From Fibrobacterota bacterium (lineage in GTDB: Bacteria > Fibrobacterota > Chitinivibrionia > Chitinivibrionales > JANQEN01), in contig JAUXBV010000043.1 of assembly GCA_030619215.1 (NCBI GenBank), positions 1-11,709 of the forward strand: a stretch of 11,709 bases of DNA, in the 5' to 3' direction. The notes under the pieces are model-generated. The model was not told the origin of the DNA and ran no database searches. It saw only the letters and a list, made by a program, of their open reading frames with translations. Positions 5,861-11,709 of the stretch are shown piece after piece; the stretch's first letter is position 1; every line of letters begins with the position of its first letter. Position numbers and translations under genes: made by a program.

Positions 5861-8044
5861 TTACCTGTTTTTAAAATAATCTGCGAGATTGGTAAGCTGG
5901 CCATGGGAAGGACGGATCTTTGGGGCTTTGGCTCCCAGTTTCTTCATTGATAGGGATACTCTTCTTTTTTTCTTATCTACTTTTAAAATACGGACATCAA
6001 CCTGATCATCCGGTTTGACAACCTGATCTGCTGTTTCAACATACCCATCCGCTAACTGTGATATATGAATTAATCCATCACATACGGCATTTATGTCAAC
6101 AAACACACCGAACTTTGTAATATTGGTTACACGCCCGCAAATGATTGAGCCCTCTTGGAGTTCTGAAAGGCGATGTTTCCTTCGGAATTTACCACCTTTC
6201 AATAATAGAGGGAATTGCCGGCCGACACGAAGCTGGTCGGGAAGTTTCCGGTCAATAAAAGCTTTGTCGGCAAAATCCTCACTGGTAGCGCCTCTTACGC
6301 GGTCAGGATCGTTGACCAGTAAATCTATTGAAGCATTAAGCTCCAGGGATATTTCATTCAGCCACTCATAATGCTCGGGATGTATTAAGGTCCTGTCAAC
6401 TGTATTCTTTGCATTTGGAATAATTATATAGCCTACAATATTTCCGAAAATGAGTTCTGTCATACCGTCAACAGCTTGCAGGTCAATCTTATTTGCATAC
6501 GGTTTTTTTACACCATTTTTACGAATGTTTACAAGTACCTCTTTGTTAACACATTCAATATTCTTCAGAACCGATTCCGGTGCATTAATAAAGGGAATGC
6601 CTCTATGCAACTCTATCTCCGTAATTCTAAGCTCTAAAAGTTTTCCCAATCTTTCATTGTCAACATATTTCTGCAAAGGATGCATTGAAAAATATTGTAT
6701 ACCAACCTGGGAAATGATTGAAAGAGGCTGTAGATAGGTCAGGCCCAGTGCATAAACACGCCTCATGACATCTTCAAGTACCGCACACCTCTCCTGCATC
6801 CATTGAGACTTCGCAAGCTTGGCGTTATTTTCTCCACCTTTATATCGTTTAATATCTATCTGGGGGAAAATATTCTTTAAAGATCTTTTTACGATAGACT
6901 CAGCAGTTTCTGCAAATTCATTATCCTCAATAATTATACGAGTCGGTTTATAACGGCTTAAAAATTGTCTTATCCTGTTTGAGGAAATATCTTTATCCGT
7001 TACAGTTAACACTTCGTTAGCAGCACTCAAAAGATGCCCGTTTTCATTCAAAGCAACAATAACAAGATTTTTATTATTATACCTTCCAATTGCAAGCAAG
7101 GCGCCGGATGTTTTTTTCTCAATGATTTTGTTACACAGTTCTTTATAAATTTCGCGAATAGCCCAATCTTCCGAATCTTTATATTTACGCGCTTTTACAT
7201 CACGTTCAACAATGGGATGCAACGATTTTGTCCAGCATTCATCAATAACTTCACAGATAAGGTCATATCCGATGGAATCCGGATTGGTAAGAAAGTGGTG
7301 GCGTAGTAATTCGTTAATATGAAAAAGCTGAACCCCGTGCTTCAGTCGTATCTGCTTGTTTTTCTCAGCTTCACAAAGAGAAAGGTACTCCTCTGACGTG
7401 AACTCATTAACCGGTATCATCTTCCCCCAATATCTCAGGTACCGCTTATCCTTTTTAACTTTGGGGAATATTTCAAAAAAGCCGTCTTCATAGCCGACTT
7501 CCCGCACCATTGAGCGTGCTGTCTCATTATCTGCATACCGCTCGATAAGAATGTCCTTTACACCTGCAATCACATCACCGACTGACTTCAGCGAGCTATG
7601 CTTGCCGATATACTCTTCTGCCAGCTCCTCAACAGACCCTTCCTCAACTTCCTGCTCGTCAATGATATCAGCCAGCGGAGCAAGACCCTTGTTGACAGCC
7701 TGTTGCCCCTTGCTTCTTGTTTTAGGGCGATAGGGTAAAAGCATATCATCCAACTCAACCGAGCTGGTGCATAACTCAATTCCTTTCTTAGTCGAGTCAG
7801 TAAGAACACCGGCCTTATTCAAGGCATTAAATACACGTTTCTTTTTGGGGGATAAGCTTTTTATTTCTCGAAGATTGTCAAAAATATCAGAAAGGGTTGA
7901 AATATCTACTTCTACAGCAATAGAGGGAATATAGTCACATAAGTAATATACCGAATCACCTTTTTCAAAGTGCTCGCATATCTTCGTTGCTATCTCATCA
8001 GAAATGTTCCACTTTTTTGAAACAAAATCACCAAAATTTACCAT
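5861..8044 (-). CDS. tex: Divergent Tex/Spt6-like S1 RNA-binding protein
   Basis: This 727-residue protein has the Tex layout: a helical N-terminal part with the family motif ELDDMLLPYRPKTR (97-110) and GLAPLADII (120-128), a YqgF-like RNase H fold (about 314-410), a helix-hairpin-helix region (about 465-540), and a C-terminal S1 RNA-binding domain (630-702) ending in RRVSLSMK. Tex is a cytosolic nucleic-acid-binding factor linked to transcription. The protein is unusual: the YqgF-like domain reads AIGRYNNK where Tex usually has GLDPG, so the acidic residue is absent, and the bacterial GQYQHDV motif is replaced by MHPLQKYVDNERL (454-466), like the HPLQ segment of eukaryotic Spt6. Length is a little shorter than the usual 750-790. 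AAGGGA lies a few bases before the ATG. It converges on rsfS. Confidence 0.85.
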   Translation of the reverse strand: MVNFGDFVSKKWNISDEIATKICEHFEKGDSVYYLCDYIPSIAVEVDISTLSDIFDNLREIKSLSPKKKRVFNALNKAGVLTDSTKKGIELCTSSVELDDMLLPYRPKTRSKGQQAVNKGLAPLADIIDEQEVEEGSVEELAEEYIGKHSSLKSVGDVIAGVKDILIERYADNETARSMVREVGYEDGFFEIFPKVKKDKRYLRYWGKMIPVNEFTSEEYLSLCEAEKNKQIRLKHGVQLFHINELLRHHFLTNPDSIGYDLICEVIDECWTKSLHPIVERDVKARKYKDSEDWAIREIYKELCNKIIEKKTSGALLAIGRYNNKNLVIVALNENGHLLSAANEVLTVTDKDISSNRIRQFLSRYKPTRIIIEDNEFAETAESIVKRSLKNIFPQIDIKRYKGGENNAKLAKSQWMQERCAVLEDVMRRVYALGLTYLQPLSIISQVGIQYFSMHPLQKYVDNERLGKLLELRITEIELHRGIPFINAPESVLKNIECVNKEVLVNIRKNGVKKPYANKIDLQAVDGMTELIFGNIVGYIIIPNAKNTVDRTLIHPEHYEWLNEISLELNASIDLLVNDPDRVRGATSEDFADKAFIDRKLPDQLRVGRQFPLLLKGGKFRRKHRLSELQEGSIICGRVTNITKFGVFVDINAVCDGLIHISQLADGYVETADQVVKPDDQVDVRILKVDKKKRRVSLSMKKLGAKAPKIRPSHGQLTNLADYFKNR

Positions 8045-8084
8045 TTATCCCTTTATGTGTTTGATATGGCTTTAACATCCCGAC

Positions 8085-8104
8085 TCTATATAGTATTATA
8101 TAGA
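8085..8104 (-). promoter_or_regulatory. Putative tex promoter -10 within a palindrome
   Basis: A perfect TATAAT (minus strand, 8100-8095) lies about 50 nt before the tex start. It sits inside a perfect inverted repeat, TCTATATA (8085-8092) and TATATAGA (8097-8104) with a 4-nt centre, so a repressor bound to the dyad would cover the -10. No good -35 at the right distance was found (TTTTGT at 16 nt is the best), which lowers confidence. Confidence 0.35.
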
Positions 8105-8169
8105 CGAGTTAAAACTACAAAATGTCATCCGGCTTTTGCAAGAGTTCTCTCATTATTACGCAATAAAAT

Positions 8170-8199
8170 AAAGGGAATACGATTCTTCATATCCCCTTT
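8170..8199 (-). terminator. Terminator of the C25 protease gene
   Basis: AAAGGG-a-ATA (8170-8179) pairs with TAT-c-CCCTTT (8190-8199) around a 10-nt loop, with one internal mismatch. Read on the minus strand the stem is followed by ATTTTATT. It lies about 70 bp past the protease stop and before the tex promoter, so the two genes are probably separate units. Confidence 0.55.
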
Positions 8200-8267
8200 G
8201 TATAAGCACTTAATGTATCAGGCGATTATAATGCTTGCACAACTCTTTCTTCAAACCACTTTAATAA

Positions 8268-11048
8268 TCATTTTCTCAACAGGATATTGATTGTTTTATT
8301 AAATTCCTCTGTTTCCATCCTGCAAAGATACAATCCCGCTGCTAAGGCATATCTGTTGGTTCCGGTTATATCCAGACGTATCGCGTGTTTCCCCGGCTTA
8401 ACTCTCTTATTCAGTAATGTTTTAACTAATCTTCCCTGTGTGTTATATATCCCTATTTTGACAAGGTGCAATTTGTTATTCCTGGAGCGGGGAATCTGGA
8501 AATATATTCTCGAACCGTAATACTTTAAACTGAAAGGTAAATGCGGTTTTACTATTATATTATCAACTGCCGTCTCCCCTTCAATTCTAATGTCGTCAAT
8601 AGCTATATCGCCGGCCCAGAGGCTCCCTGTAACGGCCCGAAAACGGAATACCACACGGTCACCTTTATAACCGGACAGATCCAGGGTCTGGGAAAACCAC
8701 TTATCACCGTGATCGCCGGTAAGGTGTACAACACTGTCATACCAGGTGCTGTCGACATTAATATCCAGGTATAAATCACCCATTGCGTTTGTATCGCTGA
8801 ACATATGGCACCAGAAGGTCAACTCAGGCTTTACCAGGGATTTATAGTTGAATTTAGCAGTTATAAAATCCGCTCTCTTATCCGGATAATTGGGTGTGGA
8901 CGCTTCCACATAAATATAATTTCCTGAGTCCGATGTATGATCCCCGCTGGGGCCGGTCTTGTTCGATGGCACCCCCACTTTTGAAGGGGTAGGCCCGGCC
9001 AGGACAATCCAGTCAAAATCATCCCCAGTGACCTGCTCCCATTTCTTTGGTAAAGTAGTTGAAGGAGTATCCAGAGCGTCAAAATCCTCAACGTAAGGAA
9101 ACTCGTCTATAATATACTCCTCAACGACACTGAAATTACTGTCGCTCCCATCAAAAAGCTGAGCGCTGTCTATGCTGGTAATCTTTATTGCATAATCAGA
9201 GCCGGTCTGGAAATTCCCAGGGATACTCCACTCGAATTTACCGTCGCTTTCTGTTAAGCTTGCAAGTGTTTCCTTTAACGAGCCGTCTTTTAACAGCTCG
9301 ATTTTTACATTACCATCGATATTGTCATTCCACCGAATTATTTGAGTAGTAATCAACTCCCACTCTTCACCACCGTTGGGTGAATATACAGAAATATAAG
9401 GATCACTATTTACCGGAAAGACCTCCAGGGCCGGATCCCCCATGAGATTATACATTTCAAAATATCTCTGCTGCGAATTGTTGACACTCATTTTTCCTGC
9501 ATTGAGAGAAGCGGCAATGGAAGTCTGTGGATTGGTATCATTAAACATGGCATCAACCATTCCCTCCTGTAACTCCATATCAGGGACCCAGCTCGATGAA
9601 ACAGAAGCACCCACCGCTATTACCGCTCCATGTTCAGCACGGGTGAGCGCCTCAGTGAAACAGTTGTCTTCCGTATAAGTGCCGGTATAACAGGCAAAAC
9701 TGTATGTAAAGGAGTATACCGTATTTTGCAGCGCATCAACATCACTGTTTGTTAAGACCCAGGGGCCGACAGCCCAGGAAGTGTTTACACCGTGTCCGGA
9801 ATAAATATTAAAAATAACACCGTTATTAATATCAAAGAGGACGGAATCCTTTGTCACAGTGGGATCGCTGTTTACATACCTTTTGATATTTATATATCCC
9901 GCAGGCTCAAAATGGGTATCGATACAATAATCATGGGTTTGCTCCGCAATATCCCCATATACACCATCCACACCACCAATAAATAAATTCTTTGGGGCAA
10001 ATGTATGCAGGTTATTTTCCATATATATGGTTTTGTAAATTATATTGGCAAGCTCAGTGGCACTCGACACAGAAAACCTGCCAAGAAAAATATCCGGATA
10101 ATAGCTGCTGTCAATACTTGAATAATAAAGATCAGACGCGGGGTTGTCCCTGGAAGGGACATCTTCCACATCACCCACCAGCAAAATAAATGCAGGGGTA
10201 GGATTTAAATTCTTAATATACTCTTCAATCTCAAAAGTGGATGCCCCTGTCTGGTACGTAGTCACCACAGTAACATCAAGGCGCCTTTCCCTGAAAGCTA
10301 CAAAATCTATAAGGTCCGGCTCAAACTGCGGAGCAGTAATGATAAGGTAATCCTCCTCACGGTCCCTGTCTCTCACCGGCTCAACAGCATGATCAAAATT
10401 CACCATGATGTAACGTAAAAAATTCTCGAATGTTTTTGAATCAAGCCCCTGGTATTTTGGTACTGTTGGCGTATTGATCCTGAGGGTAAACTTCTTTACA
10501 ACAGTAATTTTATTTTCAATGGGATTATAAGAGAAAGGAGATATCTTAACTTTTGCGCATGGAACGCCGCGAATAGAAAATACCTCGTCAACATCTGCCA
10601 ATGCCTGCCTTTCACCAGGTGAATTGTAATAAGCATCATTAATTTCAAATCGGCGATCTAAAATAGACTGTGACTTAAGCCATGGCGCCTGAGCTGGAAC
10701 GTACCTGTCCTTTAAAGTAAACGATTCTTCAACAGACTGCAGTACTTCAAAGCCAGGTACCTGGTCAGGACTGGTAATAGCCATATAAAAAGTAAAGATT
10801 GGTAACTGGGGCTTGCCTATGTCATATATATATGCATAACCAGGCACTTGTATTCTGGCGAAATTCTCCCCCTCATATCCCGCCCTGTTGACAAGACCTA
10901 AGGTATCAACTGCTTCAACCTGCCATTGTGGAATATCAAGATCCAATGTATATCCATTGGCTGATTTCTGAAGGCCGGCTAATGTTTTTGCCCAAATAAT
11001 ATTAATACAGGAAAACAGTAACAAGCTGGTTATTATCTTTGTTTTCAA
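8268..11048 (-). CDS. Secreted C25 (gingipain-like) cysteine protease with MAM and sorting domains
   Basis: This 926-residue exported protease has an N-terminal signal peptide (1-20, probable cleavage after WA), a gingipain-type propeptide (about 25-225), and a C25 catalytic domain (about 230-545) with the dyad His in NIYSGHG (H419) and Cys in FACYTGTY (C453). Then come a PNGGEEW-type Ig-like domain (about 549-640), a MAM domain (about 650-823; WAGDIAIDDI near its end) and a C-terminal domain (about 835-926) with IYNTQGRLVKTLLN, AAGLYLCRME and a KTINILLRK end. That tail resembles type IX secretion/FlgD-Ig-like sorting domains, implying an extracellular or cell-surface protease activated by propeptide removal. 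The start is TTG, supported by AAGAGG at 11060-11055 with 6 nt spacing. A C14 lipobox is possible but weak. A neighbour upstream carries the same tail. Confidence 0.92.
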   Translation of the reverse strand: MKTKIITSLLLFSCINIIWAKTLAGLQKSANGYTLDLDIPQWQVEAVDTLGLVNRAGYEGENFARIQVPGYAYIYDIGKPQLPIFTFYMAITSPDQVPGFEVLQSVEESFTLKDRYVPAQAPWLKSQSILDRRFEINDAYYNSPGERQALADVDEVFSIRGVPCAKVKISPFSYNPIENKITVVKKFTLRINTPTVPKYQGLDSKTFENFLRYIMVNFDHAVEPVRDRDREEDYLIITAPQFEPDLIDFVAFRERRLDVTVVTTYQTGASTFEIEEYIKNLNPTPAFILLVGDVEDVPSRDNPASDLYYSSIDSSYYPDIFLGRFSVSSATELANIIYKTIYMENNLHTFAPKNLFIGGVDGVYGDIAEQTHDYCIDTHFEPAGYINIKRYVNSDPTVTKDSVLFDINNGVIFNIYSGHGVNTSWAVGPWVLTNSDVDALQNTVYSFTYSFACYTGTYTEDNCFTEALTRAEHGAVIAVGASVSSSWVPDMELQEGMVDAMFNDTNPQTSIAASLNAGKMSVNNSQQRYFEMYNLMGDPALEVFPVNSDPYISVYSPNGGEEWELITTQIIRWNDNIDGNVKIELLKDGSLKETLASLTESDGKFEWSIPGNFQTGSDYAIKITSIDSAQLFDGSDSNFSVVEEYIIDEFPYVEDFDALDTPSTTLPKKWEQVTGDDFDWIVLAGPTPSKVGVPSNKTGPSGDHTSDSGNYIYVEASTPNYPDKRADFITAKFNYKSLVKPELTFWCHMFSDTNAMGDLYLDINVDSTWYDSVVHLTGDHGDKWFSQTLDLSGYKGDRVVFRFRAVTGSLWAGDIAIDDIRIEGETAVDNIIVKPHLPFSLKYYGSRIYFQIPRSRNNKLHLVKIGIYNTQGRLVKTLLNKRVKPGKHAIRLDITGTNRYALAAGLYLCRMETEEFNKTINILLRK

Positions 11049-11110
11049 TCCCGGCCTCTTGTAAATAAATCTATTTACTCCATAATACTACACTAGTAGA
11101 TACCCAATTT
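11049..11110 (-). promoter_or_regulatory. Leader of the C25 protease with hairpin beside the ribosome binding site
   Basis: Read on minus, a perfect 7-bp hairpin (GTAAATA/TATTTAC, 11061-11078, 4-nt loop) ends directly at the AAGAGG ribosome binding site (11060-11055) of the TTG start. TATTAT at about 11087-11082 is a possible -10, but no convincing -35 was found. Confidence 0.3.
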
Positions 11111-11140
11111 ATACTATCTTAAAAAAATATGTTATATAAG

Positions 11141-11280
11141 CACCCATTGCTCACTAAGTGAAGAGCTAGGTGAGCTTGCGAATAATCTCCATAATGCGGC
11201 TATATAAAGATTGCCTCGTCGGAAACTCCTCTTGCCTCCGCTGAAGCCAGCTTCGGCGAAAGCGAGCGCAATGACATTGA
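11141..11280. repeat. Degenerate dispersed palindromic repeat
   Basis: The segment has the flavour of the 'GATTGC..CGTCG...GCGAGC.CAATGACA' palindromic repeat scattered through many bacterial genomes. An ATTGCCTCGTCGG end (11210-11222) is imperfectly inverted against GCGAGCGCAATGACAT (11262-11277). Inside is a strong 9-bp hairpin, CGCTGAAGC (11239-11247) with GCTTCGGCG (11250-11258). A second inverted pair, GCTCAC (11149-11154) and GTGAGC (11170-11175), lies just to the left. It is more GC-rich than its surroundings and no coding frame is convincing. It is most likely a non-autonomous REP/MITE-like relic. Confidence 0.5.
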
Positions 11281-11298
11281 TAGAAAAAATTTCCGGCA

Positions 11299-11326
11299 AA
11301 TAATAGAAACTATAGTTTCTATTATT
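11299..11326. repeat. Perfect 28-bp palindrome
   Basis: The half-site AATAATAGAAACTA (11299-11312) is followed directly by its exact reverse complement (11313-11326), with no spacer. It lies between the terminator of the upstream exported-protein gene and the dispersed repeat. It could be a strong dimer binding site or a cruciform-forming element. Lacking a loop, it is a poor RNA hairpin. Confidence 0.6.
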
Positions 11327-11357
11327 ATAAGATATAACAAAATCACCCTTTTTGCGG

Positions 11358-11394
11358 AAAAAGAAAGGGAAATATAGCCTTTCATATTTCCCTT
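11358..11394 (-). terminator. Terminator of the right-edge exported protein gene
   Basis: A perfect 11-bp stem, AAGGGAAATAT (11365-11375) with ATATTTCCCTT (11384-11394), has an 8-nt loop. Read on minus it continues TCTTTTT. It lies 29 bp past the stop at 11424. Its sequence resembles the protease gene's terminator at 8170-8199. Confidence 0.75.
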
Positions 11395-11423
11395 ATTATA
11401 CGATTATAAATGCTGTCTATTAT

Positions 11424-11709
11424 TTACTTTGTCAATAGAACATTCATTGTCTTTTTAAATCCTTTCGCTTCCATATTCAGGAAATATACTCCTGCTGCAA
11501 GCCCATCTAAAGAGGCTGAATAATAACCTGATTTGATAATATCATTTACAAGTGTCTTAATTAATCTCCCTTTTACATTATATAAAGCTATTACAATATT
11601 TGTTGCTTTAGCTCTTTGTGGAACCTGGTAATAAATCCGTAAACCATAATACTTTAAATCAAAAGAATACGGCAACCCCATAGTAATATCACTGGTTGCC
11701 GAGCTTCCC
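11424..11709 (-). CDS. C-terminal end of an exported protein with the same sorting domain (partial)
   Basis: Only the last 95 or so codons lie in the window; the frame stays open through the right edge, so the internal ATG at 11681 is not taken as the start. The visible part is a C-terminal domain with LKYYGLRIYYQVP, then IALYNVKGRLIKTLVND, LAAGVYFLNMEAKGF and the end KKTMNVLLTK. It lines up almost without gaps with the last 90 residues of the C25 protease (LKYYGSRIYFQIP, IGIYNTQGRLVKTLLN, AAGLYLCRME, NKTINILLRK). It resembles type IX secretion or FlgD-Ig-like sorting tails, so the protein is probably exported. The catalytic or binding part lies outside the window and cannot be named. It has its own terminator, so it is likely transcribed apart from the protease. 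Confidence 0.8.
   Translation of the reverse strand, partial: GSSATSDITMGLPYSFDLKYYGLRIYYQVPQRAKATNIVIALYNVKGRLIKTLVNDIIKSGYYSASLDGLAAGVYFLNMEAKGFKKTMNVLLTK

Noticed and set aside
8057..8290. Plus-strand frame of 77 codons between tex and the protease
   Set aside because: It covers the putative tex promoter and the protease terminator, and has no ribosome binding site or family resemblance.
11424..11681. The last 85 codons as a complete small protein
   Set aside because: The frame stays open upstream to the window edge and the content is a C-terminal domain, so it is the tail of a larger truncated gene.

Overview
The window looks like part of a chromosome of a free-living, Gram-negative bacterium with moderately low GC. 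The large secreted C25 (gingipain-type) protease with a C-terminal sorting-like domain, next to a second protein with the same tail, points to the FCB side of the tree: Fibrobacterota/Chitinispirillia or a related candidate phylum. That placement is inference from domain content, not from a marker gene. No tRNA, rRNA, CRISPR array, transposase or phage gene was seen.

Layout. At 172-429 (minus) is a small FlgM-like anti-sigma-28 protein. It has a long structured leader and a promoter-like sequence with a 19-nt spacer holding a palindrome, as at MerR-regulated promoters. A 523-bp gene-free stretch (430-952) holds that leader, a free-standing terminator, a spaced repeat triplet and a near-consensus sigma-70 promoter for the DUF116 membrane protein (953-1801, plus). 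This gene converges, 2 bp apart, on a bacterial XPB-type helicase (1804-3474, minus). Divergent from XPB lies a plus-strand cluster: purA (3667-4956), a membrane-anchored LytR_C-domain protein (5018-5440) and rsfS (5437-5802), the last two overlapping by ATGA. A divergent Tex/Spt6-like S1 protein (5861-8044, minus) converges on rsfS. It is followed, still on minus, by the C25 protease (8268-11048) and the 3' end of another exported protein (11424 to the window edge).

The genes are mostly housekeeping: purine synthesis, ribosome silencing, transcription-associated RNA binding, DNA unwinding. An export pair (protease plus sorting-tail protein) occupies the right end. The most interesting signals are non-coding. 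First, the purA leader has a clean intrinsic terminator whose T-run abuts the purA ribosome binding site, and an upstream segment that can form a 12-of-13-bp competing antiterminator helix; this is the pattern of a transcription attenuator or riboswitch. Second, the FlgM-like gene has the palindromic 19-nt-spacer promoter and a closed multi-hairpin leader. Third, a perfect 28-bp palindrome and a degenerate dispersed repeat lie between the two exported proteins.
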